A stretch of 64,000 nt of DNA from Streptomyces sp. Ru72. GTDB lineage: Bacteria; Actinomycetota; Actinomycetes; Streptomycetales; Streptomycetaceae. Positions within the stretch are counted from its first letter, which is position 1. Each line of letters starts with the position of its first letter. The stretch covers positions 85,708 through 149,707 of the forward strand of contig NZ_PQSR01000007.1 of the NCBI RefSeq assembly GCF_002920635.1, in the 5' to 3' direction. The position numbers and the translations under genes were made by a program. Below the pieces are notes generated by a model. That model saw only the letters and a program-made list of their open reading frames with translations. It made no database searches and was not told the origin of the DNA. Positions 1 through 6,963 of this stretch are shown here, piece by piece.

Positions 1-124
1 CGTGGGCGGAGGGGCCGTTCTGATGAGCGGGTTCCGGTACCGGGCGAGGAGGCAGGCGGGCGGGGGCTGCGGGAACCGCCCCTTGGCCCGTTCCTGCCCC
101 GCGGCGCCGGATAGGCTCGGTGTC
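1..124. other. Left-edge flank before ubiX, possible tail of an upstream gene
   Basis: No complete gene is visible here. The third forward frame runs from the edge to two consecutive TGA stops at 21-26, so this could be the last few codons of a gene lying to the left, but too little is present to identify it. A TAGGCT hexamer at 112-117 ends seven bases before the GTG chosen as the ubiX start. It could serve as a -10 box for a leaderless transcript. Confidence 0.3.
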
Positions 125-814
125 GTGAACCCAGCCAAGCCAGGAGAGACGCCGCGTACGCCTTGGATCGTAGGGGTGTCCGGCGCCTCCGGCACCCCGT
201 ATGCCGCCGCCGTGCTGCGCGGACTCCTCGCCGCGGGCGAGAGCGTCGACCTCGTCGTCTCCCGTGCCTCGCGGCTCACCCTGCTCGACGAGACCGGGAT
301 CGCCTTCCGGGACGCCCACTGGCGGGAGGACCTGCGCGAGTGGCTGGGACGGGGCGCCGACGGAAAGCCCGGGACGTTCGTGGTCGACGTCGACGGGGAC
401 CGCGTGCGGCACTGGAGCGCCGGTGACCTGGCCGCAGGGCCGTCCTCAGGGTCGTACCCGTCGAAGGGCATGCTGATCGTGCCCGCGTCCACGGCGTGTG
501 TGGCGGGGGTCGCGCTCGGGTTGTCCAAGGACCTGTTGCAGCGGGCCGCGAGCGTCACGCTCAAGGAGGGACGGCGCCTGGTCGTCGCCGTGCGGGAGAC
601 CCCGCTGGCCGGGCAGACCCTCAAGCAGCTGGTGGCGCTGGACGAGGCGGGCGCGGTGGTGCTGCCCGCGTCACCGGCGTTCTACGCGGGGGCCACGCAC
701 ATCCAGGACCTGGTGGACTTCGTCGCGGGGCGGGTGCTGGACGCGGCGGGGGTGCCGCACCGGCTGTACCGCCGCTGGGAGGGCGAACTCGGCGGTTCCC
801 GGCCCGTCCGGTGA
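125..814 (+). CDS. ubiX: UbiX-family flavin prenyltransferase
   Basis: A 229-residue protein of the UbiX/Pad1 family, which attaches a dimethylallyl group to FMN. The prenylated FMN made is the cofactor of UbiD-type decarboxylases. The flavin-binding loop VGVSGASGTPY lies at residues 16-26, followed by the conserved VPAS segment and the C-terminal PASPAFY motif. An open frame reaches the left edge, but similarity to the family begins just after the GTG at 125, giving a normal length. No Shine-Dalgarno sequence precedes this GTG; TAGGCT ends seven bases upstream, suggesting a leaderless message. It sits close to mqnE, so the likely client is the UbiD-like enzyme of late futalosine-pathway menaquinone synthesis, which is outside the window. 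Family assignment is secure; the client is inferred. Confidence 0.9.
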   Translation: MNPAKPGETPRTPWIVGVSGASGTPYAAAVLRGLLAAGESVDLVVSRASRLTLLDETGIAFRDAHWREDLREWLGRGADGKPGTFVVDVDGDRVRHWSAGDLAAGPSSGSYPSKGMLIVPASTACVAGVALGLSKDLLQRAASVTLKEGRRLVVAVRETPLAGQTLKQLVALDEAGAVVLPASPAFYAGATHIQDLVDFVAGRVLDAAGVPHRLYRRWEGELGGSRPVR

Positions 815-917
815 CCGTCTGCCCCCATGAGCACCAGGCAGCAGCACAGCACCACTCATCACTTCAGGAACTCTGCAGATCTCTCATCGGATCTCTTCAT
901 CGGAAGGCTTCGATCGC

Positions 918-1373
918 ATGGACGCGGTGGACAGGCAGCTCATTCAGGCCCTGAGGGAGAACGGCCGGGCCTCCTACGCGGAGTTGGGGCGCCTCGTCGG
1001 CCTGTCGGGACCGAGCGTCACCGACCGCATCAACCGCCTGGAGGCGGCGGGCGTCATCACGGGTTACCGCGCCACGGTGAACGCCGCCTCGCTCGGCCTC
1101 GGAGTGACCGCCCTCATCGGCATCTCGCTCTCCGACGCCGCCGACCACGAGGACGTGGCGCGCCGGCTGAAGGACCTGCCCGAGATCGAGGACTGCTGGT
1201 TCATCGCCGGCGACGACTCCTTCATGCTCAAGGTGCGGGCGACGGACGTCGACGGCCTGGAGAAGATCATCCGTCGGCTGTCGGGCACCCAGGGCGTCTC
1301 CCGGACCCGTACCACGATCGTGCTGTCGACGAAGTGGGAGAACAGGGTCGGGGACCTGCCGGAAGAGGCGTAG
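918..1373 (+). CDS. Lrp/AsnC-family transcriptional regulator
   Basis: A 151-residue Lrp/AsnC regulator. The N-terminal third is the family winged helix-turn-helix (starts MDAVDRQLIQALRENGR, recognition helix near LSGPSVTDRINRL). The C-terminal half is a RAM (Lrp ligand-binding) domain that usually binds an amino acid or other small ligand and drives octamer formation. GGAAGG lies upstream of the ATG. It stands between ubiX and mqnE in the same direction, 41 bases before mqnE, so it may control the adjacent menaquinone genes. The ligand cannot be told from sequence. Confidence 0.9.
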   Translation: MDAVDRQLIQALRENGRASYAELGRLVGLSGPSVTDRINRLEAAGVITGYRATVNAASLGLGVTALIGISLSDAADHEDVARRLKDLPEIEDCWFIAGDDSFMLKVRATDVDGLEKIIRRLSGTQGVSRTRTTIVLSTKWENRVGDLPEEA

Positions 1374-1414
1374 GTCTACGGTTGACGGAGTCTGTCTCAG
1401 AAAGAGGTATCCGC

Positions 1415-2578
1415 ATGGACGTCGGGCTCAAGCGCGAGCTGGAGGACAAGGTCCGCTCCGGTGAGCGGCTGACCCGTGAGGACGGCATCGCGCTGTACGA
1501 GTCGGACGACCTGGCCTGGCTGGGCGGCCTCGCGCACGAGGTGCGGACGCGTAAGAACGGTGACGTCGTGCACTTCAACGTCAACCGCCACCTCAACATG
1601 ACCAACGTGTGCACCGCGTCCTGCGCCTACTGCTCCTTCCAGCGCAAGCCGGGTGAGAAGGACGCGTACACGATGCGCATCGAGGAGGCGGTGAAGCTCG
1701 CCAAGGCGATGGAGTCGGAGAACCTCACCGAGCTGCACATCGTCAACGGCCTGCACCCGAACCTGCCGTGGCGCTACTACCCGCGGTCGCTGCGCGAGCT
1801 GAAGAAGGCGCTGCCGAACGTGTCGCTGAAGGCGTTCACGGCGACGGAGATCCACCACTTCGAGACGATCTCCGGTCTTTCGGCCTCCGAGATCCTGGAC
1901 GAGCTGATCGACGCCGGTCTGGAGTCGCTGACCGGTGGCGGCGCGGAGATCTTCGACTGGGAGGTCCGGCAGCACATCGTCGACCACCGGACCCACTGGG
2001 AGGACTGGTCGCGCATCCACCGCCTGGCGCACGAGAAGGGTCTGAAGACCCCGTGCACCATGCTGTACGGCCACATCGAGGAGCCGCGCCACCGCGTGGA
2101 CCACGTGCTGCGCCTGCGCGAGCTCCAGGACGAGACCGGCGGCTTCCAGGTCTTCATCCCGCTGCGCTACCAGCACGACTTCGTGGACATGAAGGACGGC
2201 AAGATCCGCAACCGTCTCCAGGCCCACACGCAGATGGCGACGGGCGCGGAGGCCCTGAAGACGTTCGCCGTCTCACGCCTGCTCTTCGACAACGTCCCGC
2301 ACGTCAAGGTCTTCTGGGTGATGCACGGCGTCCAGACCGCGCAACTGGCCCTCCAGCACGGAGCGGACGACATGGACGGCTCGGTCGTCGAGTACAAGAT
2401 CACGCACGACGCGGACGACTTCGGCACGCCGAACAAGCTGACCCGCGAGGACCTGCTGGAGCTGATCCGCGACGCCGGGTTCCGGCCGGTGGAGCGGAAC
2501 ACGCGGTACGAGATCATCCGGGAGTACGAGGGCCCGGACCCGGCGCGGCGGGAACAGCCGCAGCCGATGAGGGTGTGA
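1415..2578 (+). CDS. mqnE: Aminofutalosine synthase MqnE (radical SAM)
   Basis: A 387-residue radical SAM enzyme. MqnE joins 3-[(1-carboxyvinyl)oxy]benzoate, the MqnA product, to S-adenosylmethionine to give aminofutalosine. The CxxxCxxC cluster motif is at Cys66, Cys70 and Cys73 (CTASCAYC). The segment NRHLNMTNVC before it and GGGAEIFDWEVR later are typical of the MqnE/MqnC/CofH group. MqnE rather than MqnC is chosen because a separate, clearer MqnC lies at 15.3 kb and this copy has the MqnE-type N-terminus. AAAGAGG precedes the ATG. A GNAT gene overlaps its last four bases. Confidence 0.93.
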   Translation: MDVGLKRELEDKVRSGERLTREDGIALYESDDLAWLGGLAHEVRTRKNGDVVHFNVNRHLNMTNVCTASCAYCSFQRKPGEKDAYTMRIEEAVKLAKAMESENLTELHIVNGLHPNLPWRYYPRSLRELKKALPNVSLKAFTATEIHHFETISGLSASEILDELIDAGLESLTGGGAEIFDWEVRQHIVDHRTHWEDWSRIHRLAHEKGLKTPCTMLYGHIEEPRHRVDHVLRLRELQDETGGFQVFIPLRYQHDFVDMKDGKIRNRLQAHTQMATGAEALKTFAVSRLLFDNVPHVKVFWVMHGVQTAQLALQHGADDMDGSVVEYKITHDADDFGTPNKLTREDLLELIRDAGFRPVERNTRYEIIREYEGPDPARREQPQPMRV

Positions 2579-3111
2579 CCCGGCCGGTGGCTCTCGATTT
2601 CACGCTCGACCCCGCCATGACCCCTGCCCTCCGCGACGGGATCCTCGGCCTCTGGGTCGATGTGACCAACGCCGGGGGAGCGGTGGGGTTCGTGGCGCCG
2701 GTCACCCCGGACGCGATACGCCCCGAGCTGCTGAAGCACCTGATGGCCATGAGCGAGGGGCGCAGCCGGCTGCTCGTCGGGCACGACGATGACGGGCGGG
2801 TGGCCGCGACCGCGTTCCTCACCTTCAACACGCACCGCCTGATGACCCACTGGATCTGGCTCTACACGGTCATGGTCCACCCGCGGCACCAGGGCAAGGG
2901 CTACGGCCGTGACCTGCTGGCCGCCGCCGCGGACGCGGCCTGCGGTCTGGAGGGCATAGAGGCGATACGGCTCACCTGCCGCGGCGGCCTCGGCCTGGAG
3001 CGGTTCTACGGCTCCTGCGGCTACAAGGAGGTCGGCCGGGTCCCTGGGGCGATCCGGGTGGCCCCCGGGGACGACCGCGACGACGTCACCATGCTGCTGC
3101 CTCTGGGGTGA
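2575..3111 (+). CDS. GNAT-family N-acetyltransferase
   Basis: A 178-residue GNAT acetyltransferase. The acetyl-CoA motif A is visible as VHPRHQGKGYGRDLL, followed by the usual LTCRGGLGLERFYGSCGYKE region, where a side-chain or peptide substrate is positioned. The GTG start at 2575 overlaps the mqnE stop by four bases, implying translational coupling. A second in-frame GTG at 2587 is an alternative. The substrate is unknown, and its link to menaquinone is positional only. Confidence 0.82.
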   Translation: MTRPVALDFTLDPAMTPALRDGILGLWVDVTNAGGAVGFVAPVTPDAIRPELLKHLMAMSEGRSRLLVGHDDDGRVAATAFLTFNTHRLMTHWIWLYTVMVHPRHQGKGYGRDLLAAAADAACGLEGIEAIRLTCRGGLGLERFYGSCGYKEVGRVPGAIRVAPGDDRDDVTMLLPLG

Positions 3112-3217
3112 GCGGGGTCGCGCGCACCCCACTGCAAGATCGGGTGCCCGGCGTGCTTCACTGGACGGTGCCCTTTGGGAACGTTCGGAACGGATCGGAA
3201 CGGAAGAGTGGATTGAG

Positions 3218-3517
3218 ATGCTCCGATACACGCTGATGCGCCTCGGCATCCTCGCGGGCTGCCTCGTGGTCGTCTGGGGCCTCGTCTACTCGGGCATCGC
3301 CCCGCGCGGCCTCGGCGCCTCCAACGGCCTGTGGATCGTCATGCTGGCCCTGGTGATCTCGGCGCCGATCAGCTTCGTGGTGCTGCGCAAGGAGCGGGAC
3401 CGGGCGTCGGTGCAGATCGTGCAGCGGGTGGACCGTATGAAGGCGAACCTCGAGGCCAACCGCAGCCAGGAGGACGTGGCCGACGACACGGCACGGGCGC
3501 AGGGGCAGACTTCCTGA
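3218..3517 (+). CDS. DUF4229 small membrane protein
   Basis: A 99-residue protein with two transmembrane helices (about residues 7-25 and 36-53) and a charged C-terminal tail (LRKERDRASVQIVQRVDR onward). It matches the actinobacterial DUF4229 family, whose function is not known. GGAACGG and GGAAGAG stretches precede the ATG. It follows the mqnE-GNAT pair after a 106-base gap and may be transcribed separately. Confidence 0.75.
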   Translation: MLRYTLMRLGILAGCLVVVWGLVYSGIAPRGLGASNGLWIVMLALVISAPISFVVLRKERDRASVQIVQRVDRMKANLEANRSQEDVADDTARAQGQTS

Positions 3518-3543
3518 AAGCGCGCGTCACAGTGGGCCGACCG

Positions 3544-3723
3544 TAGGGTCTTTCGTCTGGATCAGGACGGGCTCGCGGGGCCTGGCACGCACTCCCCCAC
3601 TGCCTTGACGGCGCCGGCGGCGTTGTCGTCGGTCGCCGACTCCCCCACGCTCGGACACGCTCGCGCGGGGGCACCCCCATGGCCCCGCTCCCTGATCCGG
3701 CCTGACCCAAACGAAAGACCCTA
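3544..3723. repeat. 180-bp element bounded by 13-bp perfect inverted repeats
   Basis: TAGGGTCTTTCGT at 3544-3556 is the exact reverse complement of ACGAAAGACCCTA at 3711-3723. Similarity continues imperfectly inward (GGATCAGG near 3559-3566 against CCTGATCC at 3691-3698). The element fills most of the gap between the DUF4229 gene and the tetR-like gene and contains a second palindromic repeat at 3640-3679. There is no coding potential, so it looks like a non-autonomous repeat unit. I recall similar ends in other Streptomyces intergenic regions but cannot verify that here. Confidence 0.6.
3640..3679. repeat. Short palindromic repeat, copy 1 (intergenic)
   Basis: A C-run arm (CTCCCCCACGCTCG) and a G-run/C-run arm (GCGGGGGCACCCCCA) flank a GCTCG-rich centre. 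It shares its plan with the copies at 4176, 4550 and 58401: CTCCCCC and GGGGG/CCCCC outer blocks around a GCTCGAGCG-like core. It is nested in the 180-bp inverted-repeat element. Confidence 0.5.
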
Positions 3724-3734
3724 GTCTTGCCCGC

Positions 3735-4424
3735 ATGGGTTCCGTGAAGACCAAGCGGATGCCGCGGGCCGTGCGGGAGCAGCAGATGCTCGACGCCGCC
3801 GTGAAGACCTTCGGGCAGCGCGGCTACATGGCCGCCTCCATGGACGAGATCGCCGAACTCGCCGGTGTGTCCAAGCCGTTGGTGTACCTGTACCTGAACT
3901 CCAAGGAATCTCTCTTCAGCGCCTGCATCCGCCGCGAGGCCGCCGCCCTCGTCGAGGCGGTCCGTTCGGGCGTCCGGCCCGGGACCGGCGCCGACCGCCA
4001 GCTCTGGGAAGGGCTCCAGGCCTTCTTCACGCACACCGCGCGGAACCCGGACGGCTGGGCCGTCCTGCACCTCCAGGCCCGTACGCACGGGGAACCCTTC
4101 GCCGCCGAGGTGGCCGCGATGCGCGAGGAGATCGTCGCGTTCGTCACCCGGCTCATCGCCGCCGCGGCCCGTGACGGGGGTACCCGCTGCTCTCACGGAG
4201 TCGGGAGCTTGGGGGATCATGACGACCCGGACCTGTCCGAACACGAGGTCGCCGGGCTCGCCGAGGCCCTGGTCGGGGCCGCCGAGTCGCTCGCTGCCTG
4301 GGCCAACGTCACGCCCGGTGTCTCCGCCCGCCAGGCCGCGGCGACCCTGATGAACTTCGCCTGGGCCGGGCTGGGCAACCTCATGGAAGGGCGGCCCTGG
4401 ACACCACCGATCACGGTCTCCTGA
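3735..4424 (+). CDS. TetR-family transcriptional regulator
   Basis: A 229-residue TetR regulator. The N-terminal DNA-binding domain is clear (MLDAAVKTFGQRGYMAASMDEIAELAGVSKPLVYLYL, roughly residues 18-54, with the typical KESLF that follows). The rest is the variable ligand-binding domain. Residues 148-161 are encoded by a palindromic repeat inserted in frame. TAGTCT ends seven bases before the ATG and there is no Shine-Dalgarno sequence, so the message may be leaderless. It faces the fabG-maoC operon tail to tail, and that operon has TetR-style operators, so it is the nearest candidate regulator of fatty-acid genes. This last point is inference. Confidence 0.88.
   Translation: MGSVKTKRMPRAVREQQMLDAAVKTFGQRGYMAASMDEIAELAGVSKPLVYLYLNSKESLFSACIRREAAALVEAVRSGVRPGTGADRQLWEGLQAFFTHTARNPDGWAVLHLQARTHGEPFAAEVAAMREEIVAFVTRLIAAAARDGGTRCSHGVGSLGDHDDPDLSEHEVAGLAEALVGAAESLAAWANVTPGVSARQAAATLMNFAWAGLGNLMEGRPWTPPITVS
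4176..4215. repeat. Short palindromic repeat, copy 2 (inside tetR-like gene)
   Basis: GGGGGTACCC, then a GCTC...GAGC core and GAGCTTGGGGGA. It lies in frame in the TetR coding sequence, adding about 14 glycine/serine-rich residues (codons 148-161) between helices of the ligand-binding domain. Confidence 0.55.
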
Positions 4425-4508
4425 AGGACCGGCTCGGACGATCACGCGGGCGTGGGCCGACGGCCGCCCCGCTGTGCGGACTGCTCGTCCGCCGGGTGGC
4501 GTGACGCC

Positions 4509-5381
4509 TCAGGCGGCGAGCGGGAGCACCCGTCCCTCCACGTGCACCTTCCCCCGCTCTCCCCTTCGCTCGAGCGGGTGCGCCCCCGTCCCGCTCCGCA
4601 GCTCGAACCGCCCGTGTCCGTCCGCCGCGTAGGTCACCGTCCCCGGCAGCGGCACCGGAGCCCGGAACTCGGCCCGCACCCGCACCGCCTCCGGCGCCCT
4701 GTGCGCGGCGAGACAGCGGGCCACCGTCCACATGCCGTGCGCGATGGGCCGTGGGAACCCGAACAGGCGGGCGGTGAACGGGTACATGTGGATGGGGTTG
4801 CGGTCGCCGGACACGGTGCCGTAGCGCCGGCCGACGTCTCCGGCCAGGTGCCACTCGGCGACGGCGGGCAGGGGCGTGTGTTCCGCTCGCTCGGCGGGAC
4901 TCCCCGCGGTGCGGTGCCGTGCCAGATACGTGCTCGTCGACTCCCACAGGACGTCCTCGCCGCCCCGCACCTCGGTGACCACCGATGCCTCGGTCCCGCG
5001 CCGGTGCGGCGCCAGCCCGCCGATGTGCACGGCCAGTTCGTACTCCCCGGCGACCGCCGGCGCCCGGTACCGGGTGATCTCGATCGAGGTGTGGACGAGG
5101 CCGAGCAGCGGCAGCGGGAAGCCCCACTCGCTCATCAGCCGCATGGCCAGCGGGAAGCCCAGCACATGCGGATAGGTCAGCGGCAGTGCGTCGTCGCCGG
5201 TCGCGAATCCGCACACGCGCTCGTACGCCGCGAGCCGCGCGAGGTCGATGCGCAGCGCGGGCAGGACGAGCCGGTCGCGGGGGAAGTCGGTGTCCGGACG
5301 GGGGCGTTTGAAGGGGGACAGCAGGGCGCCGCGGGCCAGGAGCGGAGCGAGCGCGGGGGGCCCGGTGAGGACGACGGACAT
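4509..5381 (-). CDS. MaoC-family hydratase/dehydratase
   Basis: A 290-residue protein with a C-terminal MaoC hot-dog domain. The hydratase-2 type motif GDRNPIHMYPFTARLFGF carries the Asp/Asn-His catalytic arrangement, followed by IAHGMW. The N-terminal half looks like a second, degenerate hot-dog half, as in two-domain actinobacterial enoyl hydratases. Its substrate class would be 2-enoyl-CoA or 3-hydroxyacyl-CoA/ACP. The ATG at 5381 overlaps the fabG stop by one base (TGATG); a GTG one codon earlier is an alternative. A palindromic repeat encodes about residues 265-278 near the C-terminus. Together with FabG it forms a reductase-dehydratase pair. Confidence 0.88.
   Translation of the reverse strand: MSVVLTGPPALAPLLARGALLSPFKRPRPDTDFPRDRLVLPALRIDLARLAAYERVCGFATGDDALPLTYPHVLGFPLAMRLMSEWGFPLPLLGLVHTSIEITRYRAPAVAGEYELAVHIGGLAPHRRGTEASVVTEVRGGEDVLWESTSTYLARHRTAGSPAERAEHTPLPAVAEWHLAGDVGRRYGTVSGDRNPIHMYPFTARLFGFPRPIAHGMWTVARCLAAHRAPEAVRVRAEFRAPVPLPGTVTYAADGHGRFELRSGTGAHPLERRGERGKVHVEGRVLPLAA
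4550..4587. repeat. Short palindromic repeat, copy 3 (inside maoC-like gene)
   Basis: CCCGCTC at 4553-4559 pairs with GAGCGGG at 4572-4578 around a TCGCTCGAGCG centre, flanked by C-runs. It sits in the 3' end of the MaoC coding sequence, translated on the minus strand as a charged stretch containing PLERRGERGK. Confidence 0.55.
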
Positions 5382-6682
5382 CACGCCCCCAGCAGGCTCT
5401 GGCCGCAGACGCGAACGACCTGCCCGTTGACCGCGCCCGACGCCGGGTGCGCGAGCCAGGCCGTGGTCTCGGCGACGTCTGCCGGAAGACCGCCCTGCGC
5501 AAGGGAGTTCATCCGGCGCCCCGCCTCACGGATGAACAGCGGTATAGCGGCCGTCATCCTCGTCTCGACGAACCCGGGCGCGACCGCGTTCACCGTCACT
5601 CCGTGCTCGGCGAGCGCACGCGGCGCGAGGGAGCGGACCAGGCCGACGACGCCCGCCTTGGCGGCGCCGTAGTTCGTCTGTCCGGCGTTTCCGGCGAGCC
5701 CCGCGATCGACGCGGTGGCGACGATGCGCCCACCAGGCTTGATCGTCCCGGCCTTCAGCAGCGCGTCCGTCGTCCGCAGCACGCTCGCCAGATTGACGTC
5801 GAGGACCGGACTCCAGTGCTCCACGGGCATGTTGACCAGGCGCCGGTCGCGGGTGATCCCCGCGTTGTGGATCAGCACGTCCAGGCCGTCCGGGAGTGCG
5901 GAGGCGATGCGCTCACCCGCGTCGGCGGCGGTGATGTCGAGCGAGAGGGCCCTGCCGCCGAGCCGTTCGGCGACCGACCGGGCCTCCTGCGCGGCCCGCG
6001 GTACGTCGAGTACGACGACCCGGGCTCCGTCCCTGGCCAGCGTCTCGGCGACCGCCTCGCCGATGCCCCGGGCGGCGCCGGTGACGAGGGCGGTGCGGCC
6101 GGCGAGGGGGCGGTCCCAGTCGGCGCCGACCTCCGCGGAGGTTCCCACCACGATCAACTGGCCGCTGACGTAGGCGGACTTGGGGGAGAGGAGAAAGCGC
6201 AGGGTCGACTCGGCGGCGGCGGCGTCCGTCAGCCGGACGAGGTTCACGGTCCGCCCGCGTCCGATCTCCTTGGCGAGGGAGCGCACGAACCCCTCCAGCG
6301 CCTGCTGGGCCGCGGCCTGGTGGTGGTCGGCGGGGTCGAGGGGCGCACCCAGGACGACGACCCGGCCGCTGCTCGTGACCGACCGCACCACGGGGTGGAG
6401 CGCCGCGTGCACCTCGGCGAGCGAGCCGACGTCCCGCACGCCGGTGGCGTCGAGGACGACGGCGGCGGGGTCGTCCCGGCCGGGTGTGAGCCCCGTCCGG
6501 CCGAGAACGGGAGCGAGGTCCAGGCCGGACCTGCCGGCCGTGAGGTGGAGCAGCGGGCCGGACAGGGCCGGCCGCTCGGGCGACCAGCGCTGCAGGGGCG
6601 CCGGCTGCGGCAGCCCCAGGCGGCGGGTCAGGAAGCGGCCGGGCGCGGTGCCGGCGAAGCGCAGATAACGGTCGGTCGTCAT
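5381..6682 (-). CDS. Long-form 3-oxoacyl-ACP/CoA reductase (FabG4-like)
   Basis: A 433-residue SDR protein with two Rossmann halves. Residues 1-190 form a degenerate N-terminal domain without a nucleotide motif. Residues 195-433 are a complete classical SDR: TGAARGIG at 201-208, NAG at 273-275, Ser325 and the Tyr338-xxx-Lys342 catalytic pair (YGAAK). The layout matches the high-molecular-weight FabG4 type of actinobacteria, NADH-dependent reductases acting on 3-oxoacyl-CoA or ACP. It is the first gene of a two-gene operon with maoC, translationally coupled. Tandem inverted repeats lie 25-53 bases upstream of the ATG. Confidence 0.9.
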   Translation of the reverse strand: MTTDRYLRFAGTAPGRFLTRRLGLPQPAPLQRWSPERPALSGPLLHLTAGRSGLDLAPVLGRTGLTPGRDDPAAVVLDATGVRDVGSLAEVHAALHPVVRSVTSSGRVVVLGAPLDPADHHQAAAQQALEGFVRSLAKEIGRGRTVNLVRLTDAAAAESTLRFLLSPKSAYVSGQLIVVGTSAEVGADWDRPLAGRTALVTGAARGIGEAVAETLARDGARVVVLDVPRAAQEARSVAERLGGRALSLDITAADAGERIASALPDGLDVLIHNAGITRDRRLVNMPVEHWSPVLDVNLASVLRTTDALLKAGTIKPGGRIVATASIAGLAGNAGQTNYGAAKAGVVGLVRSLAPRALAEHGVTVNAVAPGFVETRMTAAIPLFIREAGRRMNSLAQGGLPADVAETTAWLAHPASGAVNGQVVRVCGQSLLGA

Positions 6683-6706
6683 GGCAGCTCCCTGCTCGTC
6701 CAGTGC

Positions 6707-6735
6707 TTACTCCAGAGTAAGGTTACCCGCGGTAA
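6707..6735. promoter_or_regulatory. Two adjacent inverted repeats, probable TetR-type operator of fabG-maoC
   Basis: TTACTC-CA-GAGTAA at 6707-6720 is a perfect 6-bp inverted repeat with a two-base centre. TTACC-CGC-GGTAA at 6723-6735 is a 5-bp inverted repeat with a three-base centre. They are two bases apart, upstream of fabG on its minus strand, and both share TTAC/GTAA ends. Length and symmetry suit a dimeric TetR or similar repressor. The TetR gene at 3735 is the nearest candidate. No experimental link is known to me. Confidence 0.6.
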
Positions 6736-6963
6736 GGCTGCGTCACCGGTGACCCTGACGGCACGTCAAACCCATGGGCGAGTCCTGCACAGCCCCGTCC
6801 CCGGACCCTCCCCGAACCCGCACAGAGCCCCCACGCGGGCGCCGTACGATCGCGGTCCTAACCGGCGGTAACAGCGAGCCGCTGCCGCGGGTGAACATCT
6901 CGGTACGCACCGCGCGTACCTATGCAGCACAGCAGTGTGTAGCTGCAGGCCCCAGGAGCTGCC

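Noticed and set aside
3801..4200. Idea that the TetR gene is a pseudogene because of the inserted repeat
   Set aside because: The frame stays open across the repeat and both the DNA-binding domain and later helices read normally, so it is kept as a CDS.
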